Part shown: positions 38,101-49,828 of the stretch, one piece after another
Position numbering within the stretch: position 1 is the first letter of the stretch
Layout: every line of letters starts with the position of its first letter
Source: Krasilnikovozyma curviuscula
Taxonomy: Eukaryota > Basidiomycota > Tremellomycetes > Cystofilobasidiales > Mrakiaceae
Direction: 5' to 3'
Length of the DNA: 64,000 nt
NCBI GenBank assembly: GCA_014825775.1
Contig: MVAQ01000080.1
Location: forward strand, 1-64,000
Notes under the pieces: model-generated
Database searches by the model: none
Told to the model about the DNA's origin: nothing
The model's input: only the letters and a program-made list of their open reading frames with translations
Position numbers and translations under genes: made by a program

Positions 38101-41100
38101 GGACAGATCTCAGTTTGAGACTAACGAAGTTGGTGAAACTACCGAAGTAGCAGTCTCTCAAACGCAACAAGTGTCGAATCGCCCAACCCAACGACCTGAA
38201 TCTGACATCCCGAGCCTAATAAACATTCAATATCAATAAAGTTGAAGTTTATTGGTTGTGGCACGAACATAAGACGTAGCAAACTCACCAAAATTGCCAT
38301 CTCAAGCTTTTCCACGTGTTCTTTATGAACACTCGAGAAGAACAGATAGCTTCCATCAAATACCAACGATCCGATCTTACCAATCTCCCTCGTATTCTCC
38401 GTCGCAAAAGAGTTGTGAGAGGACCACAACGGCAGTGAAATTCCGAGAGCCAAGTCGGAACCATCGAGCGCGAAGGAGACTTTGCTGGACTGAGGTTTGA
38501 AGGTGATGGATGGGATTGCGACGGTTGCTCCTAATGTGGGCCCTGTTAGGTTAAGGAAGACTGAAGATAAAAGTTAGGGAGTGGAGAATGAAACGACAGT
38601 GAGTAAATCGCTCGAAGGTTGTGGTACAGCAACGTCTGCAAAATGGACGCACCATTATCATCATCCGACAACGGTGCGTTGACGATATTGTGGTCATTCA
38701 AATACAGCTTCAGCTTGAAGTTCTTAAGTGTTAATTTGAACCTATACCTGAACGGAATGAAGTGGAAATAGTCGCTTCCCGGGCCGGATGACCAGTCGCG
38801 AGAGAGGTCGGTGATGAGGGTGACGTGGTCTCTAAGGAGGTAGATTGTTGGTCTAGAAAGTGCTACGTCAATATCCCACGAGCGAAGACCATTCCATTGG
38901 AGAGGGGCTGGCATTTGACAAGTAACCTTTTTTCAAAACCATAACGTCAGCAACTGAACGCTAGAACAGAAAATGATCCCACTCACTCGACAGCTTTCAG
39001 CAGTCAGCAGCTCCATATTGTTGACACTGCTGAGGATATTAACCCTGTCTAAGAAGAGCGTCAGGATAGTGTTGTACCCAGCATCACTTGCGACCATGGG
39101 CATATTGTACAGCACAGCACTGTCGGGGCCAAGCTTAACATGGAACCAGCCATATTTACGGAGCGAGTCATGCTTCTCAGGGGATGTCGAGTGCGTGTCG
39201 TATTTCCAGTTCTGTGGCAACACACAAAGGCGTAAACAGTCAACAGAGGCTAAAATTGAGCAGGAGACAAGAAGCTGACTTTCACGTACCTTTGAAGTTT
39301 CTCTAAGCGGAATGATTAGAACTGTTTCCTCACTGAAGGTAATCCACACTTTGAGGTACGTATGCAATCGTTTCTGACCAGCAGTCAGAGGTGTGGTCTT
39401 GACCGAATGACTGAACACTGCCGGCGTGAACGCTTTCTGAAGGAGATCCCTAAACGAATAACTATTTTCAGACCCTGTTCAAGAGCTGGGGAGGAGGGCG
39501 GGTCTTACCGCTGCCGGTCGGCCCAGGGCCCATAAGTCACGCTCCCGCCGTGGATGTTGATGTCTACCCCCCATTCAGGACTTAAGTCTCCATTCCCAAC
39601 ATCAAATGCGTCAGATCCTGAGAACTCAGCCATAGTTCTCGGATTGTCCGGGACCAAGCCTATCAGAACCATCAGCTCGTGCTCGTTGAGAGCAAATTGA
39701 GAGAGGTAAGGGCTTACCCGGCGAATCAGCATAGTACGTCAACTCGACCCACTCGGTATCTAAGATCGTCGTGACTTTAGCATATTCCTTCTGATGCTTC
39801 CCTGCGCCGTCCCTCTCTTCCGCTGCGACGTCTTCGTGCAACCTGTAGCGCGCTAGGCCTTTCCATTTCTCGACGGCAGGTTTTGGCGGAGGAGACCACA
39901 GATCAGGCGTGATGAGGTGTTTTACAAGTGGGCGGAGGAAGGTGTGGAATGGGGTATAGAGAAACGTCGGTAACGAGAGCTGTGTGGTCGGCCTGGTGAT
40001 TTGGGAAGAAAAGGAACAAGATTAGGGTGTTGTGGAGTCATTAGGAAAGAAAACGAAGAGAGACGTACAGAGATCGACGAATTTCCTGAAAAGCCTTGAG
40101 TCCGTGCTCGAGGATTGGACCACGGTAGTCCGGGTTCGTACGGACGAGCACCTTCGGCTGGTAGAACTTGAAGCCGTAGATATCTCTGTACAAGTCATAC
40201 TTCGACCTCGACTTGTTAACGCGGCGCCATAATTAAGTTAAGAAGAGTTATTTACTCGTTGAAGGGGGAGAGCCAAGAAGAGGAACGTACTTTAGCGGCG
40301 TTCCAAGTGCCCTCACTAGTCCGAAACGTGAAGATCACAACATTCGCCGTCGCGTCGTTTCCAAGGACCATCGCGCCCTGATCGATGGTAAAGTCGAGAG
40401 GGAGGATGGATGAGTAAAGCCATGAGAGAGTCATGCCTTCGGCGTCCTTCAGTGGGGGTACTTGGTGCATTTTAGACGGCGTCCGCGCAGCTGGCAGGGT
40501 CGGTGGATAACGATGTGTGATTTTAGCTGTTACGAAGAAAAAAGGTCATTACTCAGGTCACCTTTTTCTCCTTGAGATAATTCTGGGAAGCATAATGAGA
40601 GACGTACGATTCGTTTCGAGCAGGACTTCTTCGTCGTCCTCTGTCGGCGTCGACTTTGGCGTCGCGCCAACTTTACCACCATCTCTATCCGCAACCTTTT
40701 CGTCTGACCAATCTCCACTAGATTCTTCACTCTCACGCTGATCCTTCTCATGCGTGGTAGGGTGGTCATGGGATCCATCGCGTTGTTGTTGCTTGGTGAA
40801 GCGGTTGATGATTGCGTCAAAGGCAGAGGTTCGGTTGTAGATGAACCACTCAACACCTTGAAGCGAGATTTTGATCCTAGATTGAGTCTCTATTATCCCC
40901 AGTGTGGAATTACATCAGAATCACGGTGAAGCAATGAAACATGGGTGAATAAATAGGTTACTCACTGTCTTCCTTTGCCGAACCAGTCGTCACCGTTCTC
41001 TCCCTCGCACGCCATAACCACCACCTCCAGCTCAACCGAAATCCAATGATGCGAATTGAATGAGAAGCCATGTGTATACGGAGGTCCTTGATCATGATCT

Positions 41101-41540
41101 GCCCAGTCAAGGGGCTCAGCTGGATGGCGTCTGACTCAAATCAAAACGGCCTTGGTCAGTCAATGAGCTTCAGGAAAAACGAAGGGTGCTATTGAGTTTT
41201 GGATCAGGTCTTAACGTACCCCAATCAAACCAGACCTTGGAACGGTGCCAGAGCCATCGTCGAAGGATGAAGGCTACGCTCTGGCCCAGGATTCGAGGTA
41301 TGAAGAAGATACACTGGAAACAACGTGACAAGATACATTAGCCAATGAATAGCTACGTAATTCGACTTCAGGGCATGTGAAGGATACCCTCTGGTGAGAG
41401 CTGCCCACGGTGAACAAGTTGAGAAAGGGAGTGGATCAGGGCTGGTAACGACGTACAAAAAGGGTGACAATGACAATGACAACACATTCTACGAGGAACA
41501 GGTAGTTGACCCCATTCGAGATATCTCCAAACGAAGACAT
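29137..41540 (-). CDS. CSF1: Csf1/BLTP1-like bridge lipid-transfer protein
   Basis: A giant gene of 12.4 kb matching the Csf1/BLTP1 (Tweek) family of rod-like proteins thought to carry lipids between the ER and other membranes. Exon 1 (41540-41457) and exon 2 (41313-41220) encode MSSFGDISNGVNYLFLVE followed by a strongly hydrophobic helix (VVIVIVTLFCIFFIP) and RILGQSVAFILRRWLWHRS, a classic Csf1 membrane anchor. Exon 3 continues DAIQLSPLTGQIMIKDLRI with SIRIIGFRLSWRWWLWRAR. The long middle consists of repeated beta-strand-rich segments split by many short introns, e.g. KSYVDGLNVDLDTNLPTYVF and ARTDLNILVALDLQISDMVM. The C-terminal exons read SILYSKKYIHELGTKPLDT and LDEMYKKQLPNT, then stop at 29137. 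I treat it as one gene because strand, style and phase continue throughout; individual inner splice sites were not all resolved. Confidence 0.85.
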
Positions 41541-42069
41541 GAGATCCCAGTTGACGCTTCAAAACGACGACGTCTGTGTCCTTCCTCACCCACTGCGTTT
41601 GATCAAGAGAGGGATCAGCTCACTGATGGAACTTAAGTCTGAGATAAATATTGTTTAATTACCTCTGGAGGAGTGTCGAAGCTGGACGAGCAGCTTTTGC
41701 TTCTCTTGGTTAGTTCAAGTGCTTGTTGGACGCTGTCCCATTTTCTGGCTGAGGGCGAGGCGGGTGTTCAATGTCCTAGAGTGGGAAGGAAGCAACGAGT
41801 GTATATTCAGAATGAATTCAACTTTTGTTTAGATAGGAGTCTGAACCAGACCTCTCAATCAACAGGATAGAAATATGACCAAAAATCATCAGGTCTGTAT
41901 CCCTTGCCGTCATAACACTGCTGGCTCCCTCCAACCCACATCATCACGTTCAGAAACGCACTCAACTCCTTTCCGTTAAACTTCTTGGACAGAAGGGTCT
42001 CTTCTGAATAGGCCTTCAGTGCCTCTGATTTCTTATTGACATCAGAGCGTAAAGCAGGAAGAAACCAAA
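41541..42069. promoter_or_regulatory. Divergent promoter region between CSF1 and the acidic protein gene
   Basis: 530 nt between two start codons on opposite strands, so both promoters must lie here. A 77-codon minus-strand open frame (42088-41855) crosses into the first codons of the acidic gene; see findings. No regulatory motif can be named. Confidence 0.45.
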
Positions 42070-45000
42070 ATGGCTGCTTCGATTTCACCTTCTCGAGATG
42101 TGTCCGATAGCATTAGGCGATTCCAACGGTCCGTTTCTCCCCCTCCCTTTTCATCCCAGACTGCATCATACTTACACTCCATCTCTACTAGCTTCAAACG
42201 CCAGCCCAACCCCTTCGATACCTTCACGGGCGACGATATCGAATCCTGGTCCCTTGCTCTACAAGAGAAGATCCGCAACGCGCTCGATCCGCCTCCTGTT
42301 GAATCAGCTGCACCAAAGCCGCTCCCTGATGAGGTTGAGACAATACTGAGGGCGGCAGAGGGAGATAGGGAGGAGGAGGCGAGAGGACGAATGTTGCTGA
42401 GTCCCGAGCCTTCGGAGGGAGGGGATGAAGTCGCTCCCGTCACTCCTCAGTCTATCTTATCTAGCTCAGAAGAGGACGAAGATGAGGAGGAAGAAGAGGA
42501 GGAAAGTGGTGAAGAGGAAGAAGAACGGCCCAAATCTGCCAAGGCGAAAGGGAAGGAAAAGTCGATCGAGGAGTATCCTCTCCCGGAAATTCTCAGAAGG
42601 CGGCCCTCGCTGTCGCCTGGGAAACTACAGAAGCTGGCCAAAAGGAGGAATATGATGACTCAACTGGCTCCGTCGACCCCAAGTGACAGCGGTGAGGAGG
42701 ACGAGGAGTTCGATGCGCATGATGAGGACGGTGAAGAGGAGGAAGAGGAAGAGCAGGAGCAGGACGAAATCCAGCAGGTTGAGTACTACGATGATGAAGA
42801 GATGGTTGATGCAGACGGCGAATATGATGAAGAGGAAGAAGGTCGTGAGTGTGGCCCTGTTCTCACCCCATAGACAGGCTTCTGATTCCTTGCACGTCCA
42901 CTTTCTACCAGTCATTCAACCACTTCGTCGTAAAATTAGATCTGCTTCCACTGAATACGACGATGATGCTGATGAGATGGATGAAAACACCGATTTCGAC
43001 GACGAAGAAGGCGAGGAAGATCTGTTGGAAGAAGACGACGAGGACGATGCACCCAGTACATATTTCTCTTCTCAATTTTTATTCCGTCATGTGATTCTGA
43101 CTCGAGTCAAAATTTTACTGTTGGTAGTGACTCTACATGCGAATTCGATCCTTCAGCGCCTACAATCGCCGACCCTCTCTCCCCCTGCCCCTTCCCAACT
43201 TCAGCGCGTACTTAAATCTTCTCAAGTGATTGAGATCGATGAAATCTCTGAAGAGGAAGAAGAGGAGGAGGAGGAGGAGGAGGAGGAGGAAGAGGAAGAA
43301 CAAGAACAAGAAGATGACGAAGAACAAGACGACGATGAGGAAGAAGCGACAATTTCGAAGATCAGTCCGGATAATGAAGCCCACCGCACATCTACCGATG
43401 TTTTGGGCATTGATGAGGAGGAAGACGAAGACGAAGATGACGTAGAAAAATCTCCAGAACAACCAAGTCGAATGGCAATGTTGAGGGCCGAGCTCGTAGC
43501 GCGCCGTACGTTCCTCATCTCGATGCTCGCGCCTGTATTAACGCTTTCTTTTCTTAAGGTCAAGCACAACTAGCCGCTCTTTACCACCCGACCCCACCTG
43601 TAGAATCCCGAGAAGGTACAACCACACCCCCGCTGCTCGTTGCTATGCAACAACTAGCGACGCCGCCGTTCGACTCGTCGCCCTCTGCACCGGCGTCTGA
43701 AGAGGACGAGCCTGCGGCGATAGACATTGATGGAAAGAACGCGGACCAGCTCGAGTGGGAAGCTTTGATGGCGTCGCGTCTTGCTGCGGCTGAAGACTCC
43801 CCCGATGAAGAGGAGGGTATGGTTCACCGCCATGACGGTGACGCAGACCGCGACTCGAACGAGGATGAGGACAGGGGAATGAGCGACTACTCTGCTAATT
43901 CCGAGGGGAATAAAGGTGGTGAGGTATCCCAATCGGATTTAGAAGATCAAGACGAGGGGATGAATACCGGTGGAATTCTAGAGGAACAGGATGAGTTGGA
44001 GGAGACAGAGACCCGGCAGTTTGAGAGGTTCCCACCCAGTAGGGGGATCGCTGACGCTACCAATCAACCAATTTTTCAACTTTCTTCGATGAACAGTGTC
44101 GATCAAGCTCCAGCGTTGACCGACATCTCACCATCAGCACCAGAAAACGTCACAATGCTGTTTGATGACGACGTTGAAATGTCTCATTCTGCAGTACTGG
44201 AGCCTCTCAAATCACTCACGACGGCTTTCACCAGTACAGACGATGATGTTGATTTGGTAATGGAGGAAGAAGGTACAGTTGATGCAGACGAAGGGCCCTT
44301 TACTCCTCCAACCACAGGATCTCTCCCGGCATTTCAGCATCAATCAGCGGATACCGTTGTCTTGCCTTTCAATGCCCCTTCTCAAGCTCACCAACCACTT
44401 CTTGTATCATCGCCTTTTGAGGAAATTCAAGTCGTCGGGCCTACCGCTCCCACACGGCTACTCAACCAAACCCCGGCGCAGGAAGTCGATGAGGGCGTTC
44501 TCGCAGACGAAGAGTCTGAAGGCGACAGCGAACCATCCGACGGGGACATCGAAGAGATTGACTCACTTCCAAAACCTTCAGCCGCATCAAGACTAGGGTT
44601 AGAAGATGGTGAAATCGATGAGCTCGAGGAACAGGACCAAGGGGCCACGCCAACACCGTACCTCTCTCAATATAGCACCCTCTCATCAACATTTGACGAA
44701 GCCTTCTCTGAAATAATGAAGACCGGCGCCGAGATTCTGCCCTCAAAGATTGAGAACATGGACGACAAGATCGTTGAAGTTGCTGATGTTTCAGAGAACG
44801 ACGCGCCCGGTTTCATCGTGGACGACGATACTGAAGCTGATGTCCAGTTTGATTCTAATCTTCAAGAGTTCACTTTTGCCGATACGACAGAAGAAAACGT
44901 TCCAACCGCAGAAGACTTCGTCGAGATTTCGAACGTGAACCAGTACCACGAAGACGACGACGGAGAGGAAGATCAAGCAACGGCTGATCCACTCGCCGTC

Positions 45001-48000
45001 TCTAGCTCGGAAAATACAATCGAAGAAAAATTGGCCTCATACGTCCACACGCCAACGGAAGACAACATGGAAATCAGCATACCTCGAGCCGGCTCATTAG
45101 CAAGCGATCTTGTCAATGACATCGGCCTTGATCTTCATCCAGCTGCAGCTAATGAGTCAGAAATTGGGGATATGACCGTTGGGGATGAGCTGAGTCGGTC
45201 AGTCGATGAACAGATTAAGGAGATTACTGATTCTGTGGAACAATCCGAGCCGCCGCCTATCGATGCCGTCGACGAATCAAGCTCTCCTCCTGTTTCTATC
45301 GATAATAGTGAATTTTCTGAAGTCGTGAATGAAGATCCAGCAGCTCCAGAACCTGTTGCCCAACATATGGCCGAAGCACCCCTCACTCCCGTCTCGATCG
45401 ATCAGTCTAACGGCGACCTACCTGAAGCGCAGGAAGAAGATGCCATTGACATTGCAGAAACTCTATCTATTGAAGATCCTGAAGGAGTCACACCCATCGA
45501 GGGGGTCGAGACAAACGATTTGATCAGCTCAGGCTCAGAAAAAATCATCCATGCCGTCAAAGAAAATGCAGCACTGCAATCACCTATACCGGAGGAATCA
45601 ATCGTCAGTGTGACTAAGTTTGCTGTTGAAGAAGATGGTATGATGGAAGTTGATGCTACGGAGGAAGAAGTCGTTGCTCATCTGGACGAAGACGTGTGTT
45701 CAACTGCAGAAGATTCAGTATCTCAGTCTGGAGATGTCAATATGGAGATGGAGGAAGCCAAAATTAAATCGGAAATCGGTGAGTTGTAATTTTTACTAAT
45801 TATCTGGAGCCTTAGTACTTAGGCAATTTCTTTGATAAAGTGGATGAACCGAATCGAGAAGGCGTCAGCACTGCTCCCACCGGCTCTAACCCATCACCTG
45901 CTCGTTCTATTCCTGGTGTCAAAAGACCAGGTGAGCAAATTTAACTAAACGTTTGCCATATATTCTGACCTGTTATATCTTCTCACAGGCCTCTGGGACG
46001 AGGCCACCATGCCCCTGGTGTTCGACACTCACCTATCTCCCCCACCTCTCACCAAAAATGATCTCCATCGCTTCATTCCTGGAATGGAATCTGAATCAGG
46101 AGATTTCTCAGTGTTGGAGGATGATATCGTCTTTCCAGTGGGTGATGAACAAGGTGGCCATGAGGCTAATGCTTCTGAAGCTCCTTCTCCTGTTGATCAG
46201 GAAGCTGCTGTTCGTCAACTTGAGGAGGAGGCTGAGGCTGTCGATGATAACGCTAAGCCTGTACCTGAGGATGTTGAAGATGTTGTTAAAGTAAGTGATG
46301 ATATTTTGAAACCTGTAAATCTTCTTCGTCTCGTTTCTTCGTTCCACCAAGTCTAACACTCAGTTTTGTTATCAGTCTGATGCCAGTACCACTTCTCAAG
46401 AAACGGTTCCGCTACCTCAGTCCGAATCTCTTGAAGTTTCCAAAGAGACAGAAACTCTTGAAGATGTCGATGTCGATTTCTGGACTGACGACGTAGTGGT
46501 CACTGCGCAGGAGGAGTCAACACCAACCGCACTCTCGGTAGTTGACCTTCCACCGCATTATCTCGCACCACCCCCCACGACACTAGGTACTCCTGCTCTC
46601 GACTTTCTGGCTCTCCCAGGTGCACCGAAATCTGAATCTGAAGTCGCTGTGCCTCCAGCGTCGGCCAGAGCCTCACTTGAACCGGTGACACACGAATCAT
46701 TGATCACAGACGAGCCCTCAGAAGAAAGCGTCGATGATGTTATGGTAGGATCTGTTCCATTGAACGAGTCACGTAGTGCTTTCATCGATGCTGAGGAGAA
46801 AGAAACTTCGTCGGTGGCTGAAGGGGCTGTCCTGAACCTTCCAGCATCAGAAGAAGAGATCAAACCAGCAGTCGAAGCACTTTCTACGCCAGTTCTCTCT
46901 TTCCGTGCCTTGCATCCGAGAGGCGCCGCCGCTGTGTCTCCGATCTCAACACAATCACCCCAACCAAAGTCTCCTTCTCTTGCTACTCGCCACACTGTCA
47001 CTCCAGCTCCAGCAGATCAAGCTTTCCCGAAATCTCCGTTGCCTGCATCTCGACGATCAGCGACCCCGGTTGGTCCTGAGGCGTCTTTACCAGAAGTCGC
47101 TACGGAAGCAATAGCCGCATCTGAGCGTTTAGTAACGCCAGTTGCCACTCCACAATCAAGTGATAACACGCGTCACCTTCATCACCATCATCATGGCTCA
47201 ACAGTACATCGCACACCAGCTACCTCTCGACTCCTCCAAATGACGAACGAAAACACACCTTCCAGCCCAGCGAACATCCCAAGCAGTCCCGTCACTCGCT
47301 CTCAATGTCGTTTTGAAATTCTCGAAGTGCCAACATCCACGGGTGGCTCAGTTCGCTTCGTCGTCCCTCATTGCGGGCTCTCCAACAAACAGTTCATTAA
47401 AGACGTTGACGCAAAGGAGCGTGGTGAAGCTTCTGAGGAGGAGAATTCTCGAAAAGAACATCTGCTTGACATGGAAGATCAGATAGACTTCGTTGCTCTC
47501 CAGACGCTCAAGAAAATTGTCGATCCAGATTTAGTCCGGGAGGGACATTGCTACGTGCTAAACAAAGATGTGGCTTCAACGGAGGATGAGACTGAAGGAA
47601 CCGCGGGCTCATCACCTCAACTTCCAACATCTACGATTACTGAACAACTCGCTGAAGCGATGAGAGACAGCGAGGAGGAGAAACTTATTGTCGGCAGTAC
47701 TGGAAGTGAAGATGACGAGATGCACGCCGACGGAGCACCCTCTTTGTTAGCTTCTTACAAGCGTCCACGAGAAGATGAAGAGGAGGACCAACAGAGATCA
47801 AACGATTTAAGTGAAGACAAGGTGATGGACGATGAAGTGCTGTCGGAAGAGCAGTCAAAACCCGCTGGACTACCAGAGAAGAAACGAATCAAGATCGAAC
47901 CGCCTGAAGAATTACTTGATAATGATTCTGAACCATCTTTTGCACCTGATCATGGATCAGCGCCGAGTAACGGTAGGAGTTGGTTCAGCAGTTGGTGGAG

Positions 48001-48007
48001 TCGATAG
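42070..48007 (+). CDS. Large acidic low-complexity protein, function unknown
   Basis: I do not recognise a named family. Seven exons (42070-42844, 42912-43055, 43128-43505, 43559-45778, 45841-45930, 45989-46290, 46376-48007) join in phase to 1846 residues. The N-terminus MAASISPSRDVSDSIRRFQR and the segment TGDDIESWSLALQEKIRNAL look folded or helical. After this come very acidic tracts: runs of Glu/Asp near residues 140-160, 210-260 and a nearly pure Glu run from 43251 to 43309. Basic patches such as KSAKAKGKEKS and KRPREDEEE, with PEKKRIKIEPPEE near the end, suggest a nuclear protein. Near the C-terminus a conserved-looking block is present: TRSQCRFEILEVPTS, VRFVVPHCGLSNKQFI and LLDMEDQIDFVALQTLKKIV, then the tail SNGRSWFSSWWSR. 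Nuclear location is an inference. Confidence 0.8.
43251..43309 (+). repeat. GAG/GAA trinucleotide tract
   Basis: An almost uninterrupted run of GAG and GAA codons inside exon 3 of the acidic protein gene, encoding a poly-glutamate segment. Trinucleotide runs of this kind are prone to length change by slippage; because the unit is 3 nt, changes keep the reading frame. Confidence 0.9.
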
Positions 48008-48289
48008 GGACCAACGCATTGCCGTTCTTCGCTGTATTTATATCAAGTCCTTTCGGTTTGTCATGTTTAATACTATGAAATACGATACCATTTATTTTAG
48101 CGTTAATTATAGTAGCTGTTGAGAAAGATGAAGATGTTAACGGTTGTGGAGGGAAAAGTGTTTCGGGGTATTTCCAGAGTGGGACTCTACATATACCCAC
48201 GTAGGCACATACCATCTGTTCCTAGGACCAGCAGCACCCACAACCGAAACCTCTGGCTCCAATGCAGCCCTGATGTCATATACCCAAAA

Positions 48290-49650
48290 ATGTACTCAGT
48301 TCCCTCCAACTCTCCCAGCTTTGCGATAGAGACCTTCTCCCCAGCACACGCCGTGCTTTCCTCACCCGTCCGCTCGTCGTCCGACCCGTTCCAAATCAAC
48401 ACATTCGTCTCTGAGGCCCAATCAATCAAGAAAGTTGATGTGCCTCTACCTGCAGCTGCGCTGGTCAGTACAGCGAGGAGGCTCAAGGGAAGGTTGAGGA
48501 AAGACATGGCGTTTCAGGAGGTTCAGCAGTTAGTCAAAGTCGAACTAATGTTCTACAGAGGTCGAGTAAGTCTCGCCCCACCACACAAATGTTAGTTCTT
48601 CTATACTTACCGGAGGGGCTTTCTTATTTGTTTCCTAGGGTCTGATCAGCTCCTCGCGGTCATTTGTCTCGTCCGTGCTAGATATCGACCTCATTTCACC
48701 AGCTGAAGACAGCTTTGCCGTGGTACCGTGCGTCCTCATTTTGTTCAGTGAGATCCTCATTATGGGTCGGAAGACGAAGAGGGGAGCAGCTGGAGTTCCC
48801 GGCGTCGAAGCAGATAAGCAGCGCGTGTTCGCTTTGGGGAAATGTACCGTCGAAGGTAAGTTCAGCCCCCCGAATCGTTCTTCCAGCAGCTGAACAGACG
48901 AACAAATTATGTTATTTGATGCCCGTATGTGTTGATTGAATGGAAAACACTGAAAAAGAAACTGCGCATGGATTTATATTGAACACGTCACACTCGCACC
49001 TGCACTTCCTCACCCCTCCCACCAACCCAGATTTCTGTGCCATTCTCTCGGCTACCATCGCCACGCGCCTTTCCCTCCTCTCGCTTCGCTCCCAATCGCA
49101 TCCGGTACCAGCATCTGAGGCACCGACCCATCTACGCCGAGCAACAGCGACTGCACCCTCAGCGCTCAAACAACACCACCACCCACCCGTCTCCTTTCCC
49201 CTAACAAACAACAGACTGTCGACTATCTCGCTAACACCCTCGCACTCCAGCAGTATCCGCAGCACCTCCTCCTCAATCACAACATTTACGTCTCAGCTCC
49301 CGCCCACTTGGGTCCCCAATGCCTCGTCCCCCTCGTGCCAAGTGTGCGGCAGTACATTTACAATTCTGAATCGAAGACACCACTGTCGATGCTGTGGGGG
49401 ACTGATCGATGCAGGTTGCTCGAGGTTTAGAGAAAGTGTGTTTGGGAATAAAGGGAAGGTGAGGGTGTGTTGTGTGTGTAGTAAGGCGATGGAGGATGAT
49501 TTGGAGGATGATTTTGAGGATGACGGAGAAGAGCGAGATGATGGGGAAGGGTATTTTGAGGTTGAAGAGAAGCGTGGTGTCGATTGTGAGGAGGTGGAGG
49601 AGGAGAGTGATACCGAGACAATTCACGGTGGTGATGATGATGCTCCGTAG
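48290..49650 (+). CDS. PH-like plus FYVE zinc-finger protein
   Basis: Likely endosomal phosphoinositide-binding protein. Exons 48290-48565, 48639-48855 and 48959-49650 join in phase to 394 residues; the frame also extends upstream to an ATG at 48128, so the start is uncertain. Residues about 70-215 look like a PH fold: FQEVQQLVKVELMFYRGR, SFAVVPCVLILFSEILIMG, VFALGKCTVEETAHGFIL, LHFLTPPTNPDFCAILSATI. A Ser/Thr-rich linker follows, then a FYVE domain beginning PTWVPNASSPSCQVC, with the RRHHCRC basic motif and a final KVRVCCVC. Asp replaces Cys at the fifth zinc position and Asn replaces Asp in the WxxD motif. The tail is highly acidic. Binding to PI3P is expected from the family but the changes may weaken it. 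The 3' end faces the F-box-like gene, 178 nt away. Confidence 0.75.
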
Positions 49651-49828
49651 TGGTCTTGAACAGCATTTTTTCCCTCTTCTTAGGAGTTTTAAATGGCTAG
49701 AATTGTATGAGAAAATTCACAAATATCTCTTTCTGGTGTGTACTTCTGATTAATTATTACCCTACCTGAAAGAGATGTCGATTCTATGCATTGCGATGCG
49801 CCAGCAGCCTACTAAAACAGCCTATTCG

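Noticed and set aside
43222..43569. Poly-Ser minus-strand frame opposite the poly-Glu tract
   Set aside because: It is the reverse complement of GAG/GAA repeats (CTC/TTC/TCC/TCT codons) and has no support of its own.
42683..43573. 296-codon plus-strand frame that shares part of the acidic protein region
   Set aside because: It mixes an out-of-frame Arg/Lys-rich shadow of exon 1 with true exons 2 and 3 read through introns; the in-phase exon model explains it.
48187..48507. Minus-strand 106-codon frame starting MSFLNLPLSLLAVL, like a small secreted protein
   Set aside because: It lies antisense to exon 1 of the PH-FYVE gene, whose three exons join in phase with good splice signals and recognisable domains; the secreted-protein look is probably chance.
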